Positions 34,314 through 45,366 of a stretch of DNA of 64,000 nucleotides are shown here, in pieces (the stretch's first letter is position 1; each line of letters opens with the position of its first letter). The notes beneath the pieces are model-generated. The model was not told the DNA's origin and did not search any database. It worked only from the letters and a program-made list of their open reading frames with translations. The position numbers and the translations under genes were made by a program. Source of the stretch: Crocinitomicaceae bacterium (lineage in GTDB: Bacteria > Bacteroidota > Bacteroidia > Flavobacteriales_D > Crocinitomicaceae); contig JAQXBM010000001.1 in NCBI GenBank assembly GCA_029252405.1, forward strand, positions 60,306 through 124,305, written 5' to 3'.

Positions 34314-34676
34314 ATGGAAACCTTATACTCTAAAATCGGACCAGAATCTTTGAAACAGCTCGTTGATACTTTTTACGACATCGTATTCAATGATTCCTCC
34401 ATCTCTCATTTATTCACCAATGATCAATCTACCATTCGTGATAAACAATACCGGTTTTTGACGCAATTTTTGGGTGGACCTCAACTTTACTCTTCAGAAT
34501 ACGGACATCCACGAATGAGAATGCGTCACACGCCACATGCCATTGACGAAGCAGCGAGAATAGAATGGCTGCGATGTATGAAGTTGGCGATTTCTAAGAT
34601 GGATTTTGATCCCGAATTGGGAGAAGCGCTTTACAACTGTTTTCCGAAAGTTGCTGCTCACATGCAAAATCAGTGA
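34314..34676 (+). CDS. Truncated haemoglobin (group II-like globin)
   Basis: A 120-residue protein of truncated-globin length. METLYSKIGPESLKQLVDTFYDIV opens the fold, FLTQFLGGPQLYSSEYGHPRMRMRH carries the conserved E/F region with the likely proximal His in MRMRHTPH, and WLRCMKLAI has the conserved Trp of group II. Such proteins bind O2 or NO. ATG choices are 34305 and 34314; a GTG at 34278 is less likely because family members begin close to TLY-x-K-IG. Confidence 0.9.
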   Translation: METLYSKIGPESLKQLVDTFYDIVFNDSSISHLFTNDQSTIRDKQYRFLTQFLGGPQLYSSEYGHPRMRMRHTPHAIDEAARIEWLRCMKLAISKMDFDPELGEALYNCFPKVAAHMQNQ

Positions 34677-34773
34677 GGAGTGAAGAGGGCGGAATGACGA
34701 GTGCTCCTTTTTGATTTCTAGCGAAGCTAATTTTTCAATCTTTCAATTCACACTCTTTCAATCGGCGCAACCG

Positions 34774-36162
34774 TTAGTCCATCTTAACAGCGATATTCCC
34801 CAAACTGTGAATCTGAATATGCAATTGATCAGACATTGGCTGAATGAGCTCTACAGTGATTTTCTTCACTTTTCCGGACATTTGAACGCCCTCGTACAAT
34901 TCCATGTTGAGGTTGTTGTTGAGTTCCGTTTTCAAGGTTTCCATGTATGGAGAAAGATCAATTTCTGTCTGTTTTCTCAATAAATCCGTGACTTTCTTGT
35001 CAAAAAACCACTTAGCACTTTTCAGTAGTACACTTTTCGATTTGATGTCAAATTGAATACCAGGAAACGATATGTATTGACTATCAGCAGCGAAAACAGG
35101 CGTTCCTGTCAGGTAAACTTCTCCTGTTTTTGATCCAGAAAAATTCAATTTGATGTGTAATTGCTTATTGCTCGCTCCGTGGATTTTAACCGAATCAAAG
35201 ATGACTTGCTTTCCTTTTACATCCATTTCCATACCACTGATGTTTCGCGTCAAGATAGCGCTCAATGAATCGTATCGTGTGTAGACATCCATGTTGATAT
35301 CGAAGCCTTCGCGATCACGGTAAGAAGTCAAATCCGGTAATTCCTTCACCTTCTTCCCTGATTGTTTCGACAAGATGCGTGGATAGGCTTTCAAAACCGC
35401 GTTGAAGTAAGCAGTGTCGCCTTTGTACTTGATTTTATCCATGGCCAAATACTGAGGGAACAGCTCCAGAAATCCATATCCTTCTAGATCCATCGGCTCC
35501 GCCATAGCATCCCATGTTGCCTCCATCTCTGGACGTAAGTCAATCGCACCAATTTCCTTATCAATGTCCTTTTCCATGTCCTCCAAAATAGCCTTCACTT
35601 CTTCCTCGAGGTAAGAAGTAGCGTCATATTCGAACACTGATATTTTACAGGGAGACAAGGCCTTAATTTCTCTAAGCTTCGTCTTTGATTTAAGTTTGTA
35701 ATTTTTCGCTACGCCGATTTCAGTTTCATATCCTACATGTATTTTTCGCATCGGTTCTCCAACACCACAGCTTGCATAAATTCGCGACGTCAAGCAATAC
35801 GGTTCGCTGGAAAAAACATCCGTACAAGCCGCACAGTAGCTCAACCAAAGGCGATACTTTCCATCCACATCGAATCGTAACTTACTTCCTACACCTTCAA
35901 ACTTAATTGGACTTCTATTGAATAAGTATTTGACACTCACCCCCTCACATTGAGACTCGTCTCCACTGAAACTTCGATCGATGCTGTTGTCCGTTTCATC
36001 GAAATAAGGCTTTAGATTGATCTTAATCGGAATTTTAATGTACGATGGCTTCGCTTTTGGAATTTCGTAATCTTCCTGAACAATGATCTCTGGAGCATCT
36101 GGTTTGATTGATCCACAGCTAACAAGTAGAAGTGTTGCGAAAATGAATAGGGCTAATTTCAT
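34774..36162 (-). CDS. DUF4403 family lipoprotein
   Basis: A 462-residue lipoprotein: MKLALFIFATLLLVSC with lipobox LLVSC gives a lipidated Cys16. The body matches DUF4403: SYIKIPIKINLKPYFD near the N terminus, a KYRLWLSY strand, LSAILTRNISGMEMDVKG, GEVYLTGTPVF and the C-terminal LQIQIHSLG-like strand. The family is common in Bacteroidetes envelopes and its role is unknown; the repeated long strands suggest a lipid-binding or tube-like fold, which is a guess. The frame is open further upstream to 36219, but only the ATG at 36162 gives the lipoprotein signal. It follows the next gene (36762 start) closely. Confidence 0.82.
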   Translation of the reverse strand: MKLALFIFATLLLVSCGSIKPDAPEIIVQEDYEIPKAKPSYIKIPIKINLKPYFDETDNSIDRSFSGDESQCEGVSVKYLFNRSPIKFEGVGSKLRFDVDGKYRLWLSYCAACTDVFSSEPYCLTSRIYASCGVGEPMRKIHVGYETEIGVAKNYKLKSKTKLREIKALSPCKISVFEYDATSYLEEEVKAILEDMEKDIDKEIGAIDLRPEMEATWDAMAEPMDLEGYGFLELFPQYLAMDKIKYKGDTAYFNAVLKAYPRILSKQSGKKVKELPDLTSYRDREGFDINMDVYTRYDSLSAILTRNISGMEMDVKGKQVIFDSVKIHGASNKQLHIKLNFSGSKTGEVYLTGTPVFAADSQYISFPGIQFDIKSKSVLLKSAKWFFDKKVTDLLRKQTEIDLSPYMETLKTELNNNLNMELYEGVQMSGKVKKITVELIQPMSDQLHIQIHSLGNIAVKMD

Positions 36163-36219
36163 AGGTTTCTTTGGCGATATGGAATGATGATATAAGTTCA
36201 AACTCCTGTTTTGGTACAA

Positions 36220-36762
36220 TTAATTGGTTGACGTTCGGGTAAAAGTTATCGTTTGATGCAGCCCTGGTTTGTAGCTTGCGACTTCAAAAATATCGTCCGG
36301 CTTGTCTGCTTCGTTTTTTGTGATTTTTCCTTCCTTCATGTTCGATGAGAAGAGATCAAAATGGAGCTTGTCTCCCGACTTCCTCAAACTAGTTGAATAG
36401 AGGTTATCCATCACTTCAAACATGCTATAGAAGCAATTATTCATCAAGCTCATTTCAATGATGATTCCATCTTTTTCGTCCAGTAAAAAATCTGTTTTGC
36501 TGTCTCCAACACGCGTTAACTGGTAATCTTTGACGATTTTCCCGAATTTATCGCTGTGATACGTCATTCTGTAAGTCCAAGTGGAATCAACTTCTAGCGG
36601 TGTCAATTCAAAGCTCACTTTAACTGAATCGTTTGGTCGAACAGTATTCCCGATGATCATTTCACCCTCATACACGCCTTCCCAATCTGCCAAAATAGAC
36701 TGCGCAAACATTGGACATATCGCCCAAAGTGAGAGGATGCAAATCAGGGTGATTTTTTTCAT
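36220..36762 (-). CDS. Secreted protein of unknown function
   Basis: A 180-residue protein with signal peptide (MKKITLICILSLWAICPMFAQ). The mature part starts ILADWEGVYEGEMII and is predicted to be beta-rich, resembling the small lipocalin-like or heme-lipoprotein-like domains that begin with W-x-G-x-Y-x-G, but I cannot assign a family with confidence. An ATG 24 bases earlier (36786) exists but spoils the signal peptide. It is upstream of the DUF4403 gene on the same strand with 57 bases between, so the two may be one transcript. Confidence 0.7.
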   Translation of the reverse strand: MKKITLICILSLWAICPMFAQSILADWEGVYEGEMIIGNTVRPNDSVKVSFELTPLEVDSTWTYRMTYHSDKFGKIVKDYQLTRVGDSKTDFLLDEKDGIIIEMSLMNNCFYSMFEVMDNLYSTSLRKSGDKLHFDLFSSNMKEGKITKNEADKPDDIFEVASYKPGLHQTITFTRTSTN

Positions 36763-36779
36763 GGAATGAAGATAATTAA

Positions 36780-36841
36780 AAAACAAAAACGTCCCGACGA
36801 TCCCATCCCAATAGTTATCGGGATCGGCGTGTCGAGACGTT
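36780..36841 (-). terminator. Terminator after icd
   Basis: On the minus strand a long hairpin (arms 36831-36841 and 36788-36798, with inner arms around 36805-36824) is followed by TTTTTGTTTTTTAA. The inner piece ATCCCAATAGTTATCGGGAT is a member of a palindrome family also seen at 45.3 kb. Confidence 0.8.
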
Positions 36842-36859
36842 AAATTTTGTTATTCTCGT

Positions 36860-39136
<2,277 letters not shown>

Positions 39137-39197
39137 ACGTTTTGTTAGGGAATATGGAAGGGATTTGGAGAGATAAAAGTACCCGTTGTTAAGAACA

Positions 39198-39329
39198 GGC
39201 TTCGAGAGCCTCAGCCCTCGCGTTTTGTTTTACAAGGACAGAGGGGGAGTCGGACATCGAGCGGAGCCGAGATGGAAACCGAACCCCGAATTTGACCACA
39301 TTTTTTTGAGGGCTGAGGCTCTTGAAGCC
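39198..39329. repeat. Composite intergenic inverted repeat with 22-base arms
   Basis: Arms at 39198-39219 and 39308-39329 are inverted copies (21 of 22 match, core GAGCCTCAGCCCTC). The loop holds, at 39249-39274, a 26-base segment identical to 29510-29535. The element fills most of the gap between rdgB and icd. Confidence 0.8.
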
Positions 39330-39341
39330 CGCAATCAATAA

Positions 39342-39923
39342 TTACTTTGATCTCTCGGAAAGAAAAGCGATCATCTTTTCGAAAGCGCGTGCTCGGTGAG
39401 AATAAGAGTTCTTCTCGTCCATGCTCATTTCCCCAAAGGTCTTGCCGCAGTTTTCTGGTTCAAAAATAGGATCATAACCAAATCCGCCGTCACCAGATTT
39501 TTCTGTTCGGATAGTTCCGCTGACAATTCCTTCAAATAAATGCTGCTCTCCATTTAGTTCCAGTGAGATTACCGTTCGGAATTGAGCTGAACGATCTTCT
39601 TTTCCTTCCAAGCGCTCGAGAATCAACTGCATGTTTGCTTCTGAATCACGCTGCTCTCCGGCGTAGCGTGCCGACCTTACTCCTGGTTCGTTATTCAGCG
39701 AAGGAATTTCCAAACCCGTGTCGTCTGCGAAGCAATCCAATTGAAAATTGTTGAGGATGTACTCTGATTTCTGCTTGGCGTTCCCCTCCAGCGTATCCTG
39801 TGTTTCAGGAATATCTTCTTTTATGTCGATGTCATTTAAGGTCATCAACTCAAAAGAGGAAGGAAGCAATGCGGCGATTTCTTTCGCTTTGTTTTGGTTC
39901 GATGTGGCAAATAAAATGTTCAT
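39342..39923 (-). CDS. rdgB: XTP/dITP diphosphatase (RdgB/HAM1 family)
   Basis: A 193-residue protein of standard size. It begins MNILFATSNQNKAKEIAALL, has CFADDTGLEIPSLNNEPGVRSARYAG (catalytic Asp pair), the GFGYDPIFEP loop, and C-terminal SHRARAFEKM. It removes inosine, xanthosine and related non-canonical triphosphates from the pool. Its ATG overlaps the stop of the upstream glycosyltransferase gene (ATGA), so it is the last gene of a three-gene operon with two glycosyltransferases. Confidence 0.97.
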   Translation of the reverse strand: MNILFATSNQNKAKEIAALLPSSFELMTLNDIDIKEDIPETQDTLEGNAKQKSEYILNNFQLDCFADDTGLEIPSLNNEPGVRSARYAGEQRDSEANMQLILERLEGKEDRSAQFRTVISLELNGEQHLFEGIVSGTIRTEKSGDGGFGYDPIFEPENCGKTFGEMSMDEKNSYSHRARAFEKMIAFLSERSK

Positions 39924-41008
39924 GCGTTCAGTAAGTTCAAATAATTTGATCGGTTGGATTCAACAGAGTAAGATTTCTTGACCGTTTGATATCCTGCTTT
40001 TCCGATTTCCGTTCTAAGAGATTCGTTTTCCAGCAATTCAATCAAAGTATGTTTCCATTCTTCTGGCGAATTACAGAGGAAACCATTCTTTTTGTGATCG
40101 ACAATCTTAGTATTGACACCAACAGGCGACATCACTGAAGGAATTTCCAATGCCATGTACTGCAATCCTTTGAATCCACATTTTCCTTTTGCCCAAATCG
40201 TATCTGTGAGTGGCATGATACCAATGTTGATTTTCGCCAAATCTTCAATTTCACTTTCCTTATTCCATTTGACGAACTCCAAACTTTTCAATCCGATACC
40301 CATCGAATCAAAACTTGGCGCTTGATTCGAAATTACTCGAAAGGTGAAGTCATATGTTTGCTCAAGTTCTTTTATGACGGGTGCTATTTCGTCAAGATAA
40401 TTCATGGTTGTGTGTGTTCCTGTCCAACCAATGATTGGCTTTTCAACCGCTTGATTTGATGAAAGCGTGTGGACATTTTCCAAATCGATTGTTGTTGGGA
40501 TAATCGTAACGTTCGAATTGTATTGCTTCGCAAAATCAGCGAGGTGTTCGTTTCCTGCACTCACAACATGTGCCCACTTCATAATCTTCTTCACTTTTCC
40601 GTACGCTTTTAGCCGTTGAAAACGTGCGTTTGAATCGCTATAATTAGGCAACCAGATGGCATCATCAAAATCGTAGATGAATTTCTTTCGGAGAACTTTC
40701 GCGATGATCCACTCGAACATTGGTGGTCCGATCATCGACGATTCACGGTGAATGAAAACTACATCAGCAGATCTCAACTTAAACATCAACATAAATCGTC
40801 TCCAAAAACTACCGAGCATTCCAAAGGCTTTCGCGAAGAATGAACCTTCTTTGTAGAGCGCTTTCCAGGTCTTATCGGATAAAAACGAATAGAACTCGAC
40901 GTTGTATCCTTGTTCCTCGAAAAAAGACAGGTACTGCTCGAACCTGAATCGTTGCGAAGGAGCTTCACTTTTCGGATAGGGCGCTATGATGACAAAACGC
41001 TTACTCAA
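39920..41008 (-). CDS. Glycosyltransferase (GT-B, GT4-like)
   Basis: A 362-residue protein. KRFVIIAPYPKSEAPSQRFRFEQYL opens the fold and the middle has FIYDFDDAIWLPNYSD and VIPTTIDLENV. The donor half has IIGWTGTHTTMNYL and FKGLQYMALEIPSVMSPVGVNTKIVDHKKNGFL, with E-x-P as in the family. The start is TTG at 41008: no ATG is near, and the first strand begins three codons later. It overlaps the upstream glycosyltransferase by eight bases and rdgB by four. Confidence 0.9.
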   Translation of the reverse strand: MSKRFVIIAPYPKSEAPSQRFRFEQYLSFFEEQGYNVEFYSFLSDKTWKALYKEGSFFAKAFGMLGSFWRRFMLMFKLRSADVVFIHRESSMIGPPMFEWIIAKVLRKKFIYDFDDAIWLPNYSDSNARFQRLKAYGKVKKIMKWAHVVSAGNEHLADFAKQYNSNVTIIPTTIDLENVHTLSSNQAVEKPIIGWTGTHTTMNYLDEIAPVIKELEQTYDFTFRVISNQAPSFDSMGIGLKSLEFVKWNKESEIEDLAKINIGIMPLTDTIWAKGKCGFKGLQYMALEIPSVMSPVGVNTKIVDHKKNGFLCNSPEEWKHTLIELLENESLRTEIGKAGYQTVKKSYSVESNRSNYLNLLNA

Positions 41009-42236
41009 AGACGTTCTTATAAATCTGTTCGTATCGATCGACGCCTTCTTCTAATGAGAAGTAGTCTTTTGCTCCGTCGATGATGGTCTGTGAATTAAAC
41101 GCCTCTTTCTGGATGAAATTTTCTCGGTAGGTCGCATCATTCAATTCATCAATCACGTTTCCAGCCTTGTATTTGATCACGATAGCATCCGTATCTCCTA
41201 CTCCAGCGTTACAGATCAGCGGAATTCCCATTGCCATTATTTCACCCTGCTTAACTGGCGAAGATGCCTTCTTTGAATACGTTGGTCGAATAAAGAAGAT
41301 TGCCGTATCGAATAGTGACAAATGCAAAGGAACGCCCGAGTGTAATGAAGATGCCACGATGATGGAATTCACGTCAATTCCTTTTTTCTCAGCCGCTTCT
41401 TTGATGTATTCAGGCTTTTCACCAGATACGAACAGAAATATCGCTTTTGCGTTTTCCGCTTTCAGACATTTGAAATAATCCAGCATCTCGTCGAGCATGT
41501 ACCAAGTCCCAATTGATCCAACATACCCCAGAACGAAGTTTTCCTCTTTGATTCCGAGTTTGTTCTTCAATTCAGCTTGATCATCGGATTGGATTTTAGT
41601 CGGATCGAATAAATCAAGGTTGACACAACATGGAATAACTTCCACTTTGGGATTCTTTCCTTGCAGCGATTTCCAGCTGAGCATTTCATCGCGTCCGTTA
41701 TGCGTGAGTATAACTGTGTAATCGGCTTCAGATAGAAACTCAACTTCTTTGCGTTTGAAGTACTTGTAAATTCGTTTGTAAACTCCGCTATCCAAACTCC
41801 ACAGTTTAGCGTCAATTCGTTCATCAGCCCAGAAACCGCGCATATCAAAAATGAATTTGGTGCCGTGCTTTCGTTTCATCTTGAGTCCGACCAATGCCGC
41901 GATGTAGCTTCTACAATGAAGAATATCAAATTGATGAATGTCGTTCAAGTACTTCGTCACTTTGTGCATGCGACGCACTTGCTTCAAGGTCTTTTTGATT
42001 CCGCCTATCAGCTGATAGTCCTGCGGATGCCAATGCACATCATTCTCCTTGAAGAGGTTGAGAATCGTTTTGTGATGTTCGCGATAGCGATCCATTTTCT
42101 CAAAGCTCAAGACGTGAAGTTCGTAGCCCCGTTTTCTTAAACCAAAAACATAAGGGAGCACTTGTGACTGACCCAGTGGATCTGTCATGCCGTCGTATGA
42201 TATGTAGAGGACTTTTTTGATGATGTTATCGTTCAG
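41001..42236 (-). CDS. Glycosyltransferase family 4 without a standard start codon
   Basis: A GT-B protein. The conserved N-terminal strand and loop read KKVLYISYDGMTDPLGQSQV, and the donor site has RPTYSKKASSPVKQGEIMAMGIPLICNAG with a family-typical E. The first ATG (42188) is the M inside YDGMTD, so using it removes the first beta strand. Reading upstream there is no ATG, GTG or TTG before an in-frame stop at 42258-42260; the candidates are CTG at 42236 and ATC at 42224 or 42221. The annotated start 42236 is therefore tentative. An intergenic inverted repeat begins eight bases upstream. From the ATG the protein would have 395 residues. Confidence 0.8.
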   Translation of the reverse strand: MNDNIIKKVLYISYDGMTDPLGQSQVLPYVFGLRKRGYELHVLSFEKMDRYREHHKTILNLFKENDVHWHPQDYQLIGGIKKTLKQVRRMHKVTKYLNDIHQFDILHCRSYIAALVGLKMKRKHGTKFIFDMRGFWADERIDAKLWSLDSGVYKRIYKYFKRKEVEFLSEADYTVILTHNGRDEMLSWKSLQGKNPKVEVIPCCVNLDLFDPTKIQSDDQAELKNKLGIKEENFVLGYVGSIGTWYMLDEMLDYFKCLKAENAKAIFLFVSGEKPEYIKEAAEKKGIDVNSIIVASSLHSGVPLHLSLFDTAIFFIRPTYSKKASSPVKQGEIMAMGIPLICNAGVGDTDAIVIKYKAGNVIDELNDATYRENFIQKEAFNSQTIIDGAKDYFSLEEGVDRYEQIYKNVFE

Positions 42237-42243
42237 AACTTCT

Positions 42244-42312
42244 GACTTCGACTCCGCTCAGCCAGCGTACTACAATTTTAACTTGTGACTAAAGCAGAGC
42301 GGAGCCGAAGTC
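42244..42312. repeat. Interspersed inverted repeat, copy next to glycosyltransferase start
   Basis: A near-perfect 16-base inverted repeat: GACTTCGACTCCGCTC at 42244-42259 and GAGCGGAGCCGAAGTC at 42297-42312, one mismatch, 37-base loop. The GAGCGGAGCCGA core is shared with 29.5 and 39.25 kb. Confidence 0.85.
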
Positions 42313-42320
42313 CGTAATTT

Positions 42321-43223
42321 TTAGTCGCGAATGTAATTCAATAGATTCGAAAGATAAGTTTCGTAGCCCATTTTCTCTGGAACTTCTGAATGACCGCAAT
42401 CATCCACTCGATACGCTGTTCCGTTTGAACCACCATAATTCGCGTATATCAACTCTCCATTTTGGATATCGATGTAATCATCTTCTTTTCCATGAAACCA
42501 CAACAGTGGGCAGGTCACTTCTTTGATTTTCTCATAATTCTCGAAACCTAAATCCGTTACGAAATCTGCGTTTACGTTCATCAAAGTTGAGTTATCCACC
42601 AAATTCTGGACAGAAGCCAATGGTGATTCGATTATTAATTTACTCGGCTTGAAATCTGTTCTGTATGCTGCTCTATCAATTGAGGGAATCGCACCTAGAC
42701 TGAATCCGTAGTAAATGGTTTTCTCTTGCGTTGCTCCTTGCGCAATGAGCCAATCTATGGCTGCGTCCGCATCTTCGTATAATCCTTGCTCGGTTGGAGT
42801 TCCCTCAGACATTCCGTATCCGCGATAATCAATCATGAATACACCGTAGTTCAAACTACCTCCGACATGCGCCAATAAGCTCGCACGTGACCAATAATAG
42901 TCCATGTGCTTCGACTGTCCGTGTAAGTAAAGGATTACCGTGTCCGTTGAGATCGTTGCAAGATCTCCAATATAAACACCGTAAAGTTTAAATTCTTCTC
43001 CTGTTTCCTGATCCGTCGAATTGAATTCGATCAAGGTACGATCTGCAGCGCTGAGACTATTGTATTGTGCTGGGACATTTACTTCTCCATCAACAAAAGC
43101 TTCAAATTGGTAACTCTCTGTTTTTTCCGCAGGAAAGGCCAATGAGTCAAGCGTGATTTTCTTACAACCGAGAAGAATGATTGCTGTGAAAAGCGTTCCA
43201 AAGATTAGTAGTGACTTTTTCAT
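42321..43223 (-). CDS. Alpha/beta hydrolase lipoprotein
   Basis: A 300-residue lipoprotein (lipobox LLGC, Cys20) with an alpha/beta-hydrolase fold: VILYLHGQSKHMDYYW is the oxyanion-hole strand, VFMIDYRGYGMSEG is typical, YYGFSLGAIP holds nucleophile Ser175, WFHGKEDDYI the acidic residue (Asp248 or 249) and DDCGHSEVP His278. It is related to BEM46/YfhR-like esterases. It should act on an ester in the periplasm or on the outer membrane. It overlaps nothing but follows the next gene by only two bases, so they form one unit. Confidence 0.88.
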   Translation of the reverse strand: MKKSLLIFGTLFTAIILLGCKKITLDSLAFPAEKTESYQFEAFVDGEVNVPAQYNSLSAADRTLIEFNSTDQETGEEFKLYGVYIGDLATISTDTVILYLHGQSKHMDYYWSRASLLAHVGGSLNYGVFMIDYRGYGMSEGTPTEQGLYEDADAAIDWLIAQGATQEKTIYYGFSLGAIPSIDRAAYRTDFKPSKLIIESPLASVQNLVDNSTLMNVNADFVTDLGFENYEKIKEVTCPLLWFHGKEDDYIDIQNGELIYANYGGSNGTAYRVDDCGHSEVPEKMGYETYLSNLLNYIRD

Positions 43224-43225
43224 GC

Positions 43226-43915
43226 TTACTTCGTTTTTGATTTATTACCTAATATTTTTCTGAACCCGACATAAAATCCAACGGCTCCGAAGTTTCCTGT
43301 GATACTTTTGTAAGGAACAAAAGCATAATCGTTTCTACGATATGGTGCGAGTATTTTGATTTCTGTAGTCAATTCCCACGATCGGTTATTTCCTTTCAGG
43401 ACGTGTCCAATTTGAGGTGAAAAAACAACATTGTTCGTTTGTTCTTCCCCACTTTCGAGTGTCCCCGTGAAATCGAAGTAGTTATTGAATCCTGCGTAGA
43501 AATAGTGTCTTTTCTTTCCGTAATTCCAGAATGCGTTTAAATCGAGCGTTGGCCAAAATTTTCCGCTCTTATCATCGAAATCGTAAATGGTGTTGAATCC
43601 TACTGCTCCACTCACGTTTGGAATGTACTTCTTTTGATGAAGAAACTGGTAGGTGAATCCTGCATCAATCTGGAAATTTCCGAAAAGCATGGCTGTCGTG
43701 TGCAATCCTCCGTGGATCGTTTTGGTTGAGTCGAGCCCGTAGCCTACTTCAACTGCCGTAATTGGAACTGGAATTGGCGCTCCTGCAAAATCAATCACAG
43801 GTCCTCCCATGTTCGCTCCTACGGACCATTCTCCCTCGTCGAGGGGTTCGATAAATCGGGATGGAGCGCAGCTCGCAACACCGACAATGAGTAGTAATAA
43901 TATATATGTACGCAT
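43226..43915 (-). CDS. Outer-membrane lipoprotein, beta-barrel-like
   Basis: A 229-residue lipoprotein (MRTYILLLLIVGVASC, lipobox GVASC). The rest is glycine- and aromatic-rich with alternating strands ending VGFYVGFRKIL, as in small outer-membrane barrels; it starts SVGANMGGPVIDFAGAPIPVP. I recognise no named family. It is two bases upstream of the alpha/beta hydrolase lipoprotein, so the two are probably co-translated and may work together, but no substrate is evident. Confidence 0.7.
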   Translation of the reverse strand: MRTYILLLLIVGVASCAPSRFIEPLDEGEWSVGANMGGPVIDFAGAPIPVPITAVEVGYGLDSTKTIHGGLHTTAMLFGNFQIDAGFTYQFLHQKKYIPNVSGAVGFNTIYDFDDKSGKFWPTLDLNAFWNYGKKRHYFYAGFNNYFDFTGTLESGEEQTNNVVFSPQIGHVLKGNNRSWELTTEIKILAPYRRNDYAFVPYKSITGNFGAVGFYVGFRKILGNKSKTK

Positions 43916-44023
43916 AGTTTGTAAAGGTAGTAAGTTTGAGTTAGATATTTAAATGATTGTTAGATGGAAAGATTGAAAAAATAGCGAGAGCTTCGATTAC
44001 GATGAAATAATTGAAACTTGTAC

Positions 44024-44377
44024 CTAATCATCCCAAAGGAAATACTGCTTATCGATCCAATTCCGAATAGCGTACTTAGCTTGTACCCCAAGCAACGAAT
44101 CACTATTACTATCTCTGATATCTTTTAGAACACTCAAACACTCCTCCTCTGCAATGGGTAAACAATAGACCGCAATATTCGCTTTTAAGTCGGGAGAACC
44201 TGTTTTTAAAAAGGGAAGTAGTTTCTCTACATTATTTGAGATTCTTAGTTCGGTGAAAATTTTGTGTGCGCGATCGACACTTTTATTATTCAACCTATGA
44301 TGTCCCTTCGAGGTAGCCGCATATTGAATTCTAAATTCTTCTAAGAGCGCTTCCACCAATAAATCTACATCTTCCAT
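44024..44377 (-). CDS. DUF2019 (HEAT-like) protein
   Basis: A 117-residue soluble all-helical protein. Segments LVEALLEEFRIQYAATSKGHHRLNNKSVDRAHKIFTELR and LLPFLKTGSPDLKANIAVYCLPIAEEECLSVLKDI match DUF2019, a HEAT-like family. Some members lie by toxin genes and are thought to act as immunity proteins; no toxin gene is beside this one, so the role is open. It is the gene after the ribosomal operon, separated by the tsf terminator. Confidence 0.75.
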   Translation of the reverse strand: MEDVDLLVEALLEEFRIQYAATSKGHHRLNNKSVDRAHKIFTELRISNNVEKLLPFLKTGSPDLKANIAVYCLPIAEEECLSVLKDIRDSNSDSLLGVQAKYAIRNWIDKQYFLWDD

Positions 44378-44406
44378 ATAGAGTGCATTTAAAAAATAAA
44401 ATAGCT

Positions 44407-44447
44407 AAAAACAAAAATCCCGACGTTCCAAAAAGGAAGTCGGGATT
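44407..44447 (-). terminator. Rho-independent terminator of the rplM-rpsI-rpsB-tsf operon
   Basis: Arms AATCCCGAC (44416-44424) and GTCGGGATT (44439-44447), with inner TTCC/GGAA, followed on the minus strand by TTTTTGTTTTTAG. It lies 20 bases after the tsf stop. Confidence 0.92.
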
Positions 44448-44467
44448 AATTATTTCTTGATGTCCAA

Positions 44468-45298
44468 TTATGACATTGCGTGACGTTTGAAATCAACAAC
44501 AGTTAAACCATTTTCAGTCTCTTTCAAGAACTGTTCAACAGTCTTTTTGTTATCACGTACAAATGCTTGACTCAACAAGGTGTTTTCCTTGAAGAATTTG
44601 TTCAAGCGTCCTTGAGCGATTTTGTCCGCCATTTCAGCTGGTTTTCCCTCTTGGATAGCCAATTCTTTTCCTACTTCCAACTCACGAGCGATCGTTTTTT
44701 CATCAATCCCCTCTTTGTTCAATGCGATTGGGTTCATTGCAGCAATTTGCATTGCAACCTGACGACCAGCATCTTGAGCAGTATCAGAACCGCTATTCAA
44801 TCCTACCAATGTAGCGATTTGGTTTCCTGGGTGGTTGTATGCAACAACGCTATCAGCGTTTACTACATCAAACGCAGAAAGATCCAATTTCTCACCAACC
44901 ACACCTACGTGCTCAGTGATTTTCTCTGCTACTGTTAATTTATCATCGTAAGCAGCCGCTTTCAATTCATCGATTGAAGCTGGCATATCTCTCATTGCGA
45001 TATCAACAAGTGACTGAACGAATCCGCGGAAATCATCATTTTTTGCAACGAAGTCAGTTTCACAGTTCAAACGAACCAAAACACCTGTCTTACCATCTTC
45101 AGTAGTTTGTGCAAAAATTAATCCTTCACTAGCCTCATTGTCACCGCGCTTTGCAGCAACTTTTTGACCTTTCTTACGCAGTACATCAACTGCTGCTTCG
45201 AAATCACCATCTGTTTCAACAAGTGCTTTCTTGCAGTCCATCATTCCTGCTCCTGTTTGCTTACGCAACTTATTCACATCTGCAGCTGTAATTGCCAT
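44468..45298 (-). CDS. tsf: Elongation factor Ts
   Basis: A 276-residue protein of normal size. VNKLRKQTGAGMMDCKKALVETDGDFEAAVDVLRKKG is the UBA-like N domain, NCETDFVAKND the TDFVA nucleotide-exchange motif, and QVAMQIAAMNPIAL the core domain. EF-Ts releases GDP from EF-Tu. It is downstream of rpsB, with a hairpin (45324-45343) in the 68-base gap, and followed by a strong terminator. Confidence 0.98.
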   Translation of the reverse strand: MAITAADVNKLRKQTGAGMMDCKKALVETDGDFEAAVDVLRKKGQKVAAKRGDNEASEGLIFAQTTEDGKTGVLVRLNCETDFVAKNDDFRGFVQSLVDIAMRDMPASIDELKAAAYDDKLTVAEKITEHVGVVGEKLDLSAFDVVNADSVVAYNHPGNQIATLVGLNSGSDTAQDAGRQVAMQIAAMNPIALNKEGIDEKTIARELEVGKELAIQEGKPAEMADKIAQGRLNKFFKENTLLSQAFVRDNKKTVEQFLKETENGLTVVDFKRHAMS

Positions 45299-45323
45299 GG
45301 AATTTTGTTTTTGTGCCCTAACG

Positions 45324-45343
45324 ATCCCGATAGTTATCGGGAT
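45324..45343 (-). other. Perfect 20-base palindromic hairpin between rpsB and tsf
   Basis: ATCCCGATA-GT-TATCGGGAT: nine-base arms with a two-base centre. There is no T run after it on the minus strand, so it is not a normal terminator. It may be an RNA-processing or attenuation site that sets the S2 to EF-Ts ratio. Confidence 0.7.
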
Positions 45344-45366
45344 GTCGGGACGAATTATTTAATTAA

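Noticed and set aside
44024..44377. DUF2019 gene as immunity protein of a toxin system
   Set aside because: No toxin-like gene is adjacent; neighbours are an outer-membrane lipoprotein and the tsf terminator.
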